Shown: positions 35,722 to 44,420, counted from the stretch's first letter. The stretch is DNA of 64,000 nt from Roseibium sp. MMSF_3412 (GCF_030733265.1 NZ_JASHJI010000012.1:115563-179562), one strand, 5' to 3'. Numbers and translations: made by a program. The notes: generated by a model from the letters alone, not told the origin.

Positions 35722-37230
35722 TCAAGCAGCAGCGACGTTACTGGCCGACGCGGCCTGGATAAGGTTCTCGGTCGAGAGTTTGGTTCCTGCCAACTCGCCG
35801 ACAATTTTTCCCTGACTGAACACGATTGCCCTGTGGCAGATCGTTGCGACTTCCTCGAAGTCGGTCGACACCAGCAAGATGCCGACCCCCTCAAGAAGCG
35901 CCTTGTTCAAAAGAGCGTAGATTTCCGCCTTCGCGCCGACATCGACACCGGCGGTCGGATCTTCGCAGATCAGAAGCTTCCGTTTGGTCGCCAGCCAGCG
36001 GGCAATCACCACTTTCTGCTGGTTGCCGCCCGAAAGGGCTTCGATCGCCATGGTCTGGTCATTCGGGCTGAGAGCGACCTCACGGCCGATCTCCTCGGCC
36101 ATCCGTGTTTCCTCCCCCGGTGACAGGATCGAGAACAGGCCGCGCCCGGTCGCCTCGGGATTGAGAAAGGTGTTTTCGCGGATCGTCAGCGGCATCGCGA
36201 CAGATTCTTCCGTGCGGTCACGCGCAACAAGCCCGACGCCTGAATCAAGCGCCGTCTTCGGCGAACGCAGATCGGGTTTCCCGATCCCCGCAAGGTCGAT
36301 ATCGCCCGCATGTTCCCCGAGACCGTAAAGCGCACGGGCGACTTCCTCGTGCCCTGCGCCGCGCAGGCCGACCAGACCGACAAGTTCGTTGCGGTGAAGC
36401 GTGAAATCGACCGGGCCTGTCGAGCGGGTCTTCAGATCCCGGACCGTCAGAACCGGCTCGCCCTTTGCCTCGTTCAGCTTGCTCACCTGCCGGGTCTTGC
36501 GCCCGACAATCATGTGCACGAGTTCTTCGGTCGTCGTGTGCTGGATAGCCCGCACGCCGACCAGTTCGCCATCACGCAGCACCGCGACTCGGTCCGCGAT
36601 CTGGAAGATTTCATCCAGCCGGTGAGAAACGTAGATCATGCCGACGCCGCGATCGCGCAGCGGACGAAGCGCCTCAAACAGCCGCGCGACCTCGTCGGTC
36701 GGCAGCGATGCTGTCGGCTCGTCGAGGACCAGAAAATCACAGTCGACGGCAAGCGCGCGCGCAATCGCAACAAGCGACTTCTCGGTACGCGAAAGGTCCT
36801 GAACCCGCGTTGTCGGACAGAAATCGCAGCCCACCTTGGCAAGCGCTTCAGCGGCAAAGGCCTCCGCGTCATTCCACTTGATGAGCCCGAAATTTTTCGA
36901 AAAGCCCAGAGCAAGCGCCATGTTCTCTGCAACAGTCATCCATTCGATCATGCCGAGATCCTGGTGGATGAACGCCACAGCCTGACGCTGCCCGAAACCG
37001 CCGGGCCGGTGCTCATAAGGTTCGCCGTTTATCAGGACACGGCCGGCATCCGGCTTGTGGATGCCGCCCAGAATTTTGATGAGGGTGGATTTGCCCGCGC
37101 CGTTCTCACCCAGAAGCGCGACAATCTCGCCCCGATCGATCGAGAGCGAAACATCGCGAACGGCATAGGTGCCGCCAAAGTGTTTCTGAATGCCGTCAAA
37201 GAAGAGACGGTTTTTCAAACTGCCTGGCAC
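35722..37230 (-). CDS. Sugar ABC transporter ATPase, two-cassette RbsA type
   Basis: The 502-residue protein has two ABC cassettes. The first has Walker A GENGAGKST at 41-49 and LVLDEPTASLPTDEVARLF. The second has the usual degenerate Walker A (GLRGAGHEEVARALYG) and signature LSGGNQQKVVIARWL. The chosen start is GTG after GGGAGGAAACC; an ATG seven codons earlier lies before that site. It is first in the six-gene minus-strand operon, facing the divergent LacI gene across two operator-like palindromes. Confidence 0.91.
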   Translation of the reverse strand: MPGSLKNRLFFDGIQKHFGGTYAVRDVSLSIDRGEIVALLGENGAGKSTLIKILGGIHKPDAGRVLINGEPYEHRPGGFGQRQAVAFIHQDLGMIEWMTVAENMALALGFSKNFGLIKWNDAEAFAAEALAKVGCDFCPTTRVQDLSRTEKSLVAIARALAVDCDFLVLDEPTASLPTDEVARLFEALRPLRDRGVGMIYVSHRLDEIFQIADRVAVLRDGELVGVRAIQHTTTEELVHMIVGRKTRQVSKLNEAKGEPVLTVRDLKTRSTGPVDFTLHRNELVGLVGLRGAGHEEVARALYGLGEHAGDIDLAGIGKPDLRSPKTALDSGVGLVARDRTEESVAMPLTIRENTFLNPEATGRGLFSILSPGEETRMAEEIGREVALSPNDQTMAIEALSGGNQQKVVIARWLATKRKLLICEDPTAGVDVGAKAEIYALLNKALLEGVGILLVSTDFEEVATICHRAIVFSQGKIVGELAGTKLSTENLIQAASASNVAAA

Positions 37231-37290
37231 TGGTTTCCTCCCGACCGCCACCTGGCCTCACATGTCCGCCTTGTTGTGCTGACGGAGTTG

Positions 37291-37359
37291 AGTTACCGGT
37301 AACGTAGGACTATCATCCGCCTGTCACATATCGAAGTCAATAAAAAAGTTATCGATAAC
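37291..37359. promoter_or_regulatory. Two LacI-type operators in the divergent region
   Basis: GTTACCGGTAAC (37292-37303) and GTTATCGATAAC (37348-37359) are perfect 12-base palindromes, 56 bases centre to centre, between the RbsA-type gene and the divergent LacI gene. The spacing would allow looping by a LacI tetramer or binding by two dimers. The core is shared with the sites at 42074-42095 and 44862-44875. Confidence 0.8.
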
Positions 37360-37381
37360 GTAAAAATTAACGAGATCTGAA

Positions 37382-38392
37382 ATCGCAAGCAAAACCAACA
37401 AGATAAGCCTATCTGAGGTCGCCAAGGCGGCTGGCGTCTCAAAAATGACCGCCAGCCGGGTCCTGCGCGAGGAAGGCGGCTATTCGGAAAAGACCCGGGT
37501 CAAGGTCATGGCCGAAGTGGAGCGCTTGGGATACCTGCCCAACCGGATCGCGACGGTCTTTGCCGGCGACAAAAGCACGACATTTGTCGGCGTCAGTATT
37601 CCCGATCTTGGCAACGAGGTTTTCACCCATGTTCTGGAGGGGATCGACCGCAAACTCGTCAGCTTCAATCACCAGACGGTTCTCGGCATGACACAGCATG
37701 AATTGGGTGAGGAAGAGAACTGGATTGAGACCGTGCTGTCCTGGAAACCGGCCGGCCTGATCCTGACCGGGCGGGCGCATACGCCCCGCGCCGTGCAGCT
37801 CCTGCAAGGAGCAAACATTCCGCTGGTCGAGATCTGGGACCTGAATTCGAGCCCGATCGACATGAGCGTCGGGCTGAACCATTTCGACAGCGGCTATGAC
37901 ATGGGCCGCTTTCTCCTGTCAAAAGGCTATGCGCGCTTCGGTTATGTCGGCACGTCCCACGACGCGGCAAATGCCGCGACATCCCGGTTGAACGGCTATG
38001 CAAAAGCCATTGAGGACGGCGGCGGAAAACTCACCCGGCAACTCTGCCTGAACGATATTCCCGGCTTCTATCCGGGATTTTACGGCACGGAACAGCTGCT
38101 CTCCTCCGACCCGAATGTCGAAGTCATATTTTTTCAGAACGACAATATGGCGATCGGTGCGGTTCACTTCTGCCAGGCCCAGAACATCCGCATCCCGCAG
38201 GATATCGGCATTGCCGGCTGGGGAGAACTGCCGATTGCCTCGGTCCTGCCGTATCGTCTGACCACGGTGCAGGTGAACCATCTGCGTATCGGGCAGCTCG
38301 CTGCGGAAAACCTGCTTCTGAAGATATCGGGAGACACGGCCAAGGCCGTCAGCGATGTCGGCTTCAGGCTTGTTCCCGGCGACACGGTCTGA
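37382..38392 (+). CDS. LacI family transcriptional regulator with non-standard start
   Basis: The effector domain is ordinary LacI/GalR (TTFVGVSIPDLGNEVFTHVL). The first ATG in frame (37445) falls in the middle of the helix-turn-helix. Upstream, the frame continues without a stop and encodes the missing half (KISLSEVAKAAGVSK before MTASRVLREEGG). From the upstream TAA at 37361 there is no ATG, GTG or TTG before 37445, so translation must start at a rare codon such as ATC at 37382 or ATA at 37403, or the region has an error. It is divergent from the six-gene importer operon and probably represses it. Confidence 0.75.
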   Translation: MASKTNKISLSEVAKAAGVSKMTASRVLREEGGYSEKTRVKVMAEVERLGYLPNRIATVFAGDKSTTFVGVSIPDLGNEVFTHVLEGIDRKLVSFNHQTVLGMTQHELGEEENWIETVLSWKPAGLILTGRAHTPRAVQLLQGANIPLVEIWDLNSSPIDMSVGLNHFDSGYDMGRFLLSKGYARFGYVGTSHDAANAATSRLNGYAKAIEDGGGKLTRQLCLNDIPGFYPGFYGTEQLLSSDPNVEVIFFQNDNMAIGAVHFCQAQNIRIPQDIGIAGWGELPIASVLPYRLTTVQVNHLRIGQLAAENLLLKISGDTAKAVSDVGFRLVPGDTV

Positions 38393-38412
38393 CGGACTTT
38401 GTTACAGACAGC

Positions 38413-39429
38413 TCAGGCGCTGGATTCGCCAATGCTCAACTGCGGATCTATGCCGATCTGGACCGGGGCTCCGTCGCCGCCCCCCTCGCCTCTGAGCAAG
38501 GTCCGGATCAATTCTCCGGTCCTGCGGCCGATTTCCTCCGGATGCGGATTGACCGTCGTCAGGGTGGGCACGCAAATGGATGAAATATCGTAGGCTCCGA
38601 AGCCCGCAACAGCGACATCTTCCGGCACCCTCACGCCTTTGCGGGCGCATTCGGTGAGAGCGCCGAACGCCGACAGGTCCGAAACGCAAATGACAGCCTG
38701 CGTGTCGGGGTGCTTCTTCAGCAACAGCGACATTGCGTCCGCGCCTTCGCGCATCGAAATCGGAGGATCGCCTGCACCGATCAGCCGGTCGGCAGCCAGC
38801 GACCGGTCTTCCATGGCCCGGATGAAGCCGCGTCTGCGATCAGCGCCGCGGGTATCCCCGTCCGTGTCGCCGCCGATAAACGCGATCCGTTCGCGTCCGC
38901 TTGCGACCAGGTGTCCGACCAGATCGTGCATCGTCGCGGCATTGGAAAATCCGACCACGTGACCGATCGGGTCTTCCGGCAGATCCCAGGTCTCGATCAC
39001 CGGGATATTGGCGCGGTCGAGCAGACGGCGCGTGCGCTCGGTATGCCGTCCCCCTGTCAGCACAATTGCTTCAGGCCGCCGCCGCAGGAATTGCTCAACG
39101 ATAACCTCTTCTTCCTGAATGTCGTAGTTGCTGTAGCCCAGAAGGACCTGCAGATCCGCCGCCTTCAGAACTTCCGACATCGCACCGACCGTGTCGGCGA
39201 AGTTGGCATTGTTGATGGAGGGAATGGCCACGGCAACGAAGCCGGTTCTTTGCGAACGAAACGTTGCCGCGTTGCTGTCGAAGACATATCCGAGGTCTTC
39301 GGCAATCTTGAGGATCCGCTTTCTGGTCTCTTCACCCACGGAAGCATGCTGCTTGAAAGCGCGGCTGACCGTCATCACGGACACACCCGCCTGTTGCGCA
39401 ACATCCTTCATCGTTACAGCGCGCTGCAT
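38413..39429 (-). CDS. LacI family transcriptional regulator (gluconate type)
   Basis: The 338-residue repressor has helix-turn-helix MKDVAQQAGVSVMTVSRAF and an effector domain beginning GFVAVAIPSINNANFADTV. It is closely related to the LacI at 29223-30254 across its length (RRRPEAIVL, ANIPVIE and SGRERIAFIGG are nearly shared). It lies on the same strand as, and just downstream of, the idnO-gntK operon terminator, so it has its own promoter. It is the best candidate for the gluconate/idonate regulator (GntR/IdnR role). Confidence 0.9.
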   Translation of the reverse strand: MQRAVTMKDVAQQAGVSVMTVSRAFKQHASVGEETRKRILKIAEDLGYVFDSNAATFRSQRTGFVAVAIPSINNANFADTVGAMSEVLKAADLQVLLGYSNYDIQEEEVIVEQFLRRRPEAIVLTGGRHTERTRRLLDRANIPVIETWDLPEDPIGHVVGFSNAATMHDLVGHLVASGRERIAFIGGDTDGDTRGADRRRGFIRAMEDRSLAADRLIGAGDPPISMREGADAMSLLLKKHPDTQAVICVSDLSAFGALTECARKGVRVPEDVAVAGFGAYDISSICVPTLTTVNPHPEEIGRRTGELIRTLLRGEGGGDGAPVQIGIDPQLSIGESSA

Positions 39430-39466
39430 TCATCCCTCACACGATTCTTGTTGCCCCAAAATACGC

Positions 39467-39504
39467 AAAACGGGCCCGACGCTGCAATCGCAGCGAAGGA
39501 CCCG
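39467..39504 (-). terminator. Terminator of the idnO-gntK operon
   Basis: On the minus strand a stem of 7 bp (one G-U) plus 6 bp, with a two-base internal mismatch and the loop GATT, is followed by TTTT. It starts about 50 bases after the last gene of the operon and ends ahead of the LacI promoter region. Confidence 0.65.
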
Positions 39505-39555
39505 CATGGGAGACACACAGGATTTGGAGTTGCCGGCATGATGCCCGTTCCATGT

Positions 39556-39888
39556 CTATCCGGTGTATTCGTTCGCCTCGGTCACATGGTGATGAATGCG
39601 ACCATCGAAGAATTCGGAGACGATTTCACCCGTCACTTCCCGCGACTGGTTCCTGGCATCGCTCTCAAGCGCGCCAGCCATGGTTTCCTTGTCCGGATAG
39701 GTGATGGCCAGGATGAGCGGGAACTCCGGAGCGCCCTCGTCCCTGTCTTCGCCGAACATGACCCTGACATCGCTGTTTCCGGGAAACTGACGCCAGAGCG
39801 GCACAAGCCGTTCGGTAACGGCAGCCCGGAATTCGGGCGTCTTGCCGGATTTGACACTGCCTTCAAACAAGGCGAACCGTGTGATCAT
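39556..39888 (-). CDS. Small antibiotic-biosynthesis-monooxygenase/EthD-like (dimeric alpha-beta barrel) protein
   Basis: The 110-residue protein starts at the ATG after AAGGAG, overlapping the HIBADH stop by four bases. It looks like a stand-alone ferredoxin-like dimeric alpha/beta barrel domain (MITRFALFEGSVKSGKTPEF, EFPLILAITYPDKETMAGAL). No catalytic motif is obvious. It is the last gene of the idonate/gluconate minus-strand operon, so it may bind or rearrange a pathway intermediate. The family call is tentative. Confidence 0.55.
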   Translation of the reverse strand: MITRFALFEGSVKSGKTPEFRAAVTERLVPLWRQFPGNSDVRVMFGEDRDEGAPEFPLILAITYPDKETMAGALESDARNQSREVTGEIVSEFFDGRIHHHVTEANEYTG

Positions 39889-40772
39889 TTGAATTGCTCC
39901 TTGTCGGGTCCCTTGAAAAACTCCATCAGCGCCGCCTCGTCTTCGCCACCAAGTCCGGCCGCCGTCAGCATTCTGTGGATTTCCGCGCAAAGCGACGTCA
40001 GCGGCATGGCGGTATTGTTCACGCGCGCAAGATCAAGCGCGCCGTTGAGATCCTTGACCATGTTGTCGATCCTGCCTGTGCGGCGGTAATCGCGTTCCAC
40101 GTAGCGCGGCATATATTCCTGAAGCAGAGCGCTATCGGCGCGCCCGCCCTTGAGCGCCGTCGGGATCTTGGCGGCATCGACACCGGAATCCAGTGCGAGT
40201 TGAGTCGCTTCGGCAACCGCAAGAAAGTTCAGCCCGCACAGCACCTGGTTGATCAGCTTGGTCGTCTGACCGGCACCGGAGGGGCCCATATGCGTATAAT
40301 TCGAGCTGACGTGCCTGAGCACCTTGTGGGCGTCGACAACATCCTTTTCAAGGCCACCCGCCATCAGCGTCAATTCACCGATCAACGCCTTCGGAGCGCC
40401 ACCGGACAGGGGACTGTCCACCCAGCGAATGCCGCTGGCCGTCGCCTTTTCGGCGAGGGCCCTGGTTGCTTCAGGATCAATCGACGACATGTCGATCACC
40501 AGCGTGCCGTCCTTTGCACCTGCAGCAACACCGTTGTCGCCGAAGACGGCAATATCCACGATCCGCGCCGAATTGAGGCTCGTGATGACAAAGTCGGACT
40601 GCCAGGCCGCGTCGGCTGCAGACAAGGCGGCGACCGCTCCTTTTGCCACAAGCGCATCGACCTTCTCCTTGTCGAGATCGAAGACGCACAACCTGTTGCC
40701 GGTTTCCAGAAGACGCGTTCCAATGGCACCACCCATGGCGCCCGCGCCTATCAAGGCGACGTTTTCACTCAT
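39885..40772 (-). CDS. NAD(P)-dependent 3-hydroxyisobutyrate dehydrogenase-like oxidoreductase
   Basis: The 295-residue HIBADH-family enzyme has a Rossmann motif GAGAMGGAIG near residues 9-18, substrate segment DSPLSGGAPKALIGELTLM and catalytic Lys in GAGQTTKLINQVL. It overlaps the gluconokinase gene upstream and the small barrel gene downstream, each by ATGA. In a gluconate cluster it might act on a 2- or 3-hydroxyacid such as tartronate semialdehyde. It is not 6-phosphogluconate dehydrogenase, which is much longer. Confidence 0.87.
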   Translation of the reverse strand: MSENVALIGAGAMGGAIGTRLLETGNRLCVFDLDKEKVDALVAKGAVAALSAADAAWQSDFVITSLNSARIVDIAVFGDNGVAAGAKDGTLVIDMSSIDPEATRALAEKATASGIRWVDSPLSGGAPKALIGELTLMAGGLEKDVVDAHKVLRHVSSNYTHMGPSGAGQTTKLINQVLCGLNFLAVAEATQLALDSGVDAAKIPTALKGGRADSALLQEYMPRYVERDYRRTGRIDNMVKDLNGALDLARVNNTAMPLTSLCAEIHRMLTAAGLGGEDEAALMEFFKGPDKEQFK

Positions 40773-41272
40773 TTTGCTTCCCTTTGAAGTTCCAGAAGAA
40801 GCTCCTCGACCACCGCGTCGGGAGACTGATCAATCGACGCCTTGACCGTCAGTTCATCGGCCTCCGGCGGCTCCAGCGTCGCAAGCTGGCTGTCGAGAAG
40901 CGCGACCGGCATGAAGTGCCCGTCGCGATGCTTCATGCGTTCGCTCAAGACCTCGCGTGTGCCTTCCAGATACAAAAAGGTGACCGGTTTTCCGGCACTG
41001 GCGCGGATACGCTCGCGGTAAATTCGCTTGAGCGCCGAACACGCAATCACCATCGGCCCGGTTGCCTCAGCCAACTGGCCACCCACCTTGTCCAGCCAGG
41101 GTTCCCGGTCGGCGTCGTTCAGCGGCTCCCCGCGGCTCATTTTTTCAATGTTTTCCGCGGGATGAAGATCGTCGCCATCGAAAAACGAAGCCCCTGCCGC
41201 GGTGGCGAATGCCTGTCCGATCTTGCTCTTACCGCACCCGGACACACCCATGATCACGTAGGCTGCCGTCAC
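40769..41272 (-). CDS. gntK: Gluconokinase
   Basis: The 167-residue carbohydrate kinase has P-loop GVSGCGKS at 9-16 and family motifs FFDGDDLHPAENIEKMSRG, ACSALKRIYRERIR and HFMPVALLDSQLATLE. It phosphorylates D-gluconate to 6-phosphogluconate, feeding the Entner-Doudoroff or pentose phosphate pathway. The length matches GntK/IdnK (about 175 residues). It overlaps the idnO gene by ATGA, so the two steps 5-ketogluconate to gluconate to 6-phosphogluconate are encoded back to back. Confidence 0.95.
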   Translation of the reverse strand: MTAAYVIMGVSGCGKSKIGQAFATAAGASFFDGDDLHPAENIEKMSRGEPLNDADREPWLDKVGGQLAEATGPMVIACSALKRIYRERIRASAGKPVTFLYLEGTREVLSERMKHRDGHFMPVALLDSQLATLEPPEADELTVKASIDQSPDAVVEELLLELQREAK

Positions 41273-42036
41273 AGCGACACCGAGATGCCACCGTCGACAA
41301 AGACCGTGGTTCCATTGACGAAAGACGACGCATCCGAGGACAGGAAGATGCAGGTTCCGACAAGTTCCTCAACCTTGCCCCACCGGCCGGCCGGTGTCCG
41401 TTTTTCCAGCCAGGCGCTGAATTCCGGATCGTTGACGAGGGCCGCGTTGAGCGGGGTATCGAAGTATCCCGGAGCCAGGCCGTTGCACTGCAGGCCGTAT
41501 TTGGCCCAGTCGGTCGCCATACCCTTGGTCAGGTTCGCAACGGCGCCTTTGGTCATCGTATAGGGCGCAATGCCGGGACGTGCGAGCGCGGTCTGGACGG
41601 AACAGATATTGACGATCTTTCCCTGTCCGCGCTTGATCATGTGCCGCGCGGCGGCCTGCCCGACGTTGAAAACGGAGGCAATATTCGTCTGCAACAGCCG
41701 CTCGAACGCATCCGCCGGAAAGTCCTCAAGCGGTGTCCGGTGCTGCATTCCCGCGTTGTTCACAAGAATATCGATAGCGCCCGTACCCGCCTCGAAATCG
41801 TCAACCGCCTTCCTTGCAGCGTCGTGATCGGTCACATCGAAGGCAAGCGCGGTGACCTTGAAACCCTCCGATTTCAGCGTTTCGGCCGCCGTTGCCAGCT
41901 TTGCGCCGTCGCGCCCGTTCAGGACGATTTCCGCACCGGCCTGCGCCATGCCGCGGGCGAGTGCAAATCCGATCCCCTGGGACGATCCGGTGATCAATGC
42001 CCGTTTGCCGGACAGGTCGAACAAGGCGAGACTCAT
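41269..42036 (-). CDS. idnO: Gluconate 5-dehydrogenase (5-keto-D-gluconate reductase), SDR family
   Basis: The 255-residue short-chain dehydrogenase has TGSSQGIG at 16-23, NNAGMQHR, Ser in ICSVQTALARPG and the Tyr-Lys pair in YTMTKGA. The sequence is of the IdnO/Gno type and acts in the cytoplasm with NADPH. The start is the ATG after AGAGGAATTC; longer readings run through the operator region. It is first in the minus-strand operon with gluconokinase, facing the operator at 42074-42095 and the divergent idonate dehydrogenase unit. Confidence 0.9.
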   Translation of the reverse strand: MSLALFDLSGKRALITGSSQGIGFALARGMAQAGAEIVLNGRDGAKLATAAETLKSEGFKVTALAFDVTDHDAARKAVDDFEAGTGAIDILVNNAGMQHRTPLEDFPADAFERLLQTNIASVFNVGQAAARHMIKRGQGKIVNICSVQTALARPGIAPYTMTKGAVANLTKGMATDWAKYGLQCNGLAPGYFDTPLNAALVNDPEFSAWLEKRTPAGRWGKVEELVGTCIFLSSDASSFVNGTTVFVDGGISVSL

Positions 42037-42073
42037 CTGAATTCCTCTACAGAAACAATTGACACTTTCTTTT

Positions 42074-42095
42074 GTTATGTTATCGATAACATAAC
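42074..42095. promoter_or_regulatory. LacI-type operator, 22-base perfect palindrome
   Basis: This palindrome reads GTTATGTTATC followed by its exact complement, centred on the CG of TGTTATCGATAACA. It sits between idnO and the divergent hydroxyacid dehydrogenase gene, so one repressor could shut off both units. The core is identical to the site at 44862-44875. Confidence 0.85.
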
Positions 42096-42118
42096 TTGTC
42101 AACCCGAGAGTAGCCAAA

Positions 42119-43066
42119 ATGAGCAAGCCAGACATTCTTCAGGTCGGCCCCTATCCCGACTGGGATCAGATCCCGCTGGAAGACGCTTTCAACATGCACA
42201 AATATTTTGAGGCATCCGATACTTCCGCCTTCCTTCAAAGCGTCGGTGGTTCCATCAGGGGGATCGCGACACGGGGTGAGCTTGGGGCAGACCGTGCCAT
42301 GATCGAGGCCTGCCCGAACCTTGAAGTCGTTTCCGTCTACGGTGTCGGCTACGACGCCGTGGATCTTGAGGCTTGCAGGGAAAAAGGCATCCGCGTCACC
42401 AACACGCCCGATGTCCTGACCAACGATGTCGCCGACCTCGGCGTCGCGATGATGCTCGTTCAGTCGCGCGGCATGATCAGCGCGGAAACCTGGGTGCGCG
42501 ACGGCAGCTGGCAGCAAAAGGGTCTCTATCCCCTGAAAAGCAGGGTCTGGGGCAAGCGCGCCGGTGTCCTCGGCCTCGGGCGCATCGGTTTCGAGGTCGC
42601 CAAACGGCTCGCCGGCTTCGATCTCGATATCGCCTATTCCGACATTTCCGCAAAGGACTACGCACCGGACTGGACCTTCATCGCAGATCCGGTTGAACTC
42701 GCGCAGAGATCGGATTTCCTGTTCGTGACCCTGGCAGCGTCCGCGCAGACGCGGCACATCGTCAACCGCGACGTGATCGAGGCCGTTGGCCCCGAAGGCA
42801 TGATCATCAATATCAGCCGGGCGTCCAACATTGACGAAGCTGCGCTGCTGGACGCGCTGGAAAGCAAGAGCCTCGGCTCGGCGGCGCTGGACGTCTTCGA
42901 GGGCGAACCGGCGCTCAATCCGCGTTTTCTTGAACTGGACAACGTGCTTGTGCAGCCGCACCACGCGTCCGGAACATTTGAGACGCGCAAGGCCATGGGC
43001 AAACTGGTCCGTGACAATCTCAAGGCACATTTTGCAGGCCAGGACCTGCTCACCCCGGTTCTGTGA
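42119..43066 (+). CDS. D-isomer-specific 2-hydroxyacid dehydrogenase (2-ketogluconate/glyoxylate/hydroxypyruvate reductase type)
   Basis: The 315-residue protein has the nucleotide motif VLGLGRIGFEVAKRL and the catalytic triad Arg in NISRASNIDE, Glu in DVFEGEPALN and His in QPHHASGT. The GhrB/GyaR group reduces glyoxylate, hydroxypyruvate and 2-ketogluconate with NAD(P)H. Given the idonate/gluconate neighbours, 2-ketogluconate or 2,5-diketogluconate reduction is plausible. The gene starts 24 bases after the palindromic operator and is followed seven bases later by idnD. Confidence 0.87.
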   Translation: MSKPDILQVGPYPDWDQIPLEDAFNMHKYFEASDTSAFLQSVGGSIRGIATRGELGADRAMIEACPNLEVVSVYGVGYDAVDLEACREKGIRVTNTPDVLTNDVADLGVAMMLVQSRGMISAETWVRDGSWQQKGLYPLKSRVWGKRAGVLGLGRIGFEVAKRLAGFDLDIAYSDISAKDYAPDWTFIADPVELAQRSDFLFVTLAASAQTRHIVNRDVIEAVGPEGMIINISRASNIDEAALLDALESKSLGSAALDVFEGEPALNPRFLELDNVLVQPHHASGTFETRKAMGKLVRDNLKAHFAGQDLLTPVL

Positions 43067-43073
43067 GGCAGGC

Positions 43074-44105
43074 ATGAAAGCGATCGTCATTCACGGGGAA
43101 AAAGACCTGCGGATCGAAGAGCAGGAAGAACAGCAGCCCGGTTCCGGCGAAGTTCAGATCAGGCTGGCGGCCGGCGGCATATGCGGCTCGGATCTTCACT
43201 ACTACAATCACGGCGGTTTCGGCCCGATACGCCTCAAGGAGCCGATGGTTCTGGGCCACGAGGTGTCCGGCCACATCACCGCGCTTGGGGACGGTGTCAC
43301 GGGATTGTCGGTCGGCCAGCTCGTCGCCGTATCTCCGTCAAGACCCTGCGGCAATTGCCGTTTCTGCAATGAGGGCCGACACAACCAGTGCCTTGACATG
43401 CGGTTTTACGGCAGCGCCATGCCCTTCCCCCATATCCAGGGCGCATTCCGCCAGGTGTTGGTGGCCGATGCTGCGCAATGCGCACCCGCAGACGGTCTGA
43501 CCTCTGGTGAAGCGGCCATGGCCGAGCCTCTCTCTGTCTGTCTGCACGCGGTCCGTCAGGCCGGGGACATGATGGGCAAATCGGTGCTGGTGACGGGCTG
43601 CGGCCCCATTGGCATCCTCTGCATTCTGGCCGCCCGCAGGGCGGGCGCGGATCTTGTCGTCGCAACGGATCTCAGCCCATTCACACTGGAAATGGCCAGG
43701 ACGGCCGGTGCGGATCTGACCATCAACATGGCCGAGAATTCCAACGGCCTTGACCGCTTCACACCGGACAAGGGCACCTTTGAGGTGCTGTTCGAATGCT
43801 CCGGTGCCGCCCCTGCTCTTGCGGCGGGTATTGCCGCCATGCGTCCGGGCGGCAAGATCGTCCAGCTTGGCCTGGGTGGCGACATGAGCCTGCCCATGAT
43901 GGCGATCACTGCAAAGGAGCTCGAACTGAAGGGCTCGTTCCGCTTTCACGAGGAGTTCTTCACCGCTGTCAGCCTGATGCAGAAAGGCCTGATCGACGTG
44001 AAACCCTTCATCACGCAAACCTTGCCACTTGAAGAAGCCGCTGCCGCGTTTGAGCTGGCCAGCGACAGAAGCCGGGCAGTCAAGGCCCAGATTGCGTTCG
44101 CCTGA
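43074..44105 (+). CDS. idnD: L-idonate 5-dehydrogenase
   Basis: The 343-residue zinc-dependent medium-chain dehydrogenase has the same length as E. coli IdnD. Features are CGSDLHYYNHGG (catalytic zinc Cys and IdnD-like YYxHGG), MVLGHEVSGH (zinc His-Glu), a structural zinc cluster CGNCRFCNEGRHNQC, and VTGCGPIGIL for NAD. It oxidises L-idonate to 5-keto-D-gluconate, the substrate of IdnO on the opposite strand. The start is the ATG 7 bases after the upstream stop. A 270-bp repeat element begins 46 bases downstream. Confidence 0.92.
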   Translation: MKAIVIHGEKDLRIEEQEEQQPGSGEVQIRLAAGGICGSDLHYYNHGGFGPIRLKEPMVLGHEVSGHITALGDGVTGLSVGQLVAVSPSRPCGNCRFCNEGRHNQCLDMRFYGSAMPFPHIQGAFRQVLVADAAQCAPADGLTSGEAAMAEPLSVCLHAVRQAGDMMGKSVLVTGCGPIGILCILAARRAGADLVVATDLSPFTLEMARTAGADLTINMAENSNGLDRFTPDKGTFEVLFECSGAAPALAAGIAAMRPGGKIVQLGLGGDMSLPMMAITAKELELKGSFRFHEEFFTAVSLMQKGLIDVKPFITQTLPLEEAAAAFELASDRSRAVKAQIAFA

Positions 44106-44150
44106 CGGGTGCCCGCTTGAACACCATCAGGGCTTCGCGCCGGACCTTCT

Positions 44151-44420
44151 CTAGGTGATGGCCTCATAAACGAGACTGAAATGGCATGCGAAATGGCGAA
44201 ATCCCTTCAGGAAGGGTGTGCGGAGCGGGCTTCCTGCCCGGTCAAGCACGCTGACGCGACGGGATGAAGCCATTTCCATGTCGTTCGGATTTGACCGGCT
44301 TGCGCCTCCTCCGCGTTGCGAAAAGCTTGAAAATGCGCCACTTTTCCTGCGCTTCCGCTCCTTGACGAGAAGCAAGCCACCTCAAACCAGTTCGGCCTCA
44401 TTTATGAGTCCATCACCTAG
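44151..44420. mobile_element. MITE-like element with 24-base inverted ends flanked by CTAG
   Basis: The 270-bp block starts CTAGGTGATGGCCTCATAAA and ends with its inverted copy; the terminal 24 bases match at 22 positions, with weaker pairing continuing inward. It contains no complete gene. CTAG stands at both outer edges, matching the YTAR target duplicated by IS5-type elements, although CTAG is itself palindromic. It lies between idnD and the HbpS-like gene, ending 7 bases from the latter's stop codon. It is probably a non-autonomous transposon relic. Confidence 0.65.

Noticed and set aside
39885..40772. HIBADH-like gene in the gluconate cluster considered as 6-phosphogluconate dehydrogenase
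   Set aside because: It is only 295 residues and carries the HIBADH substrate loop and Lys motif; 6-phosphogluconate dehydrogenases have a much larger C-terminal domain.
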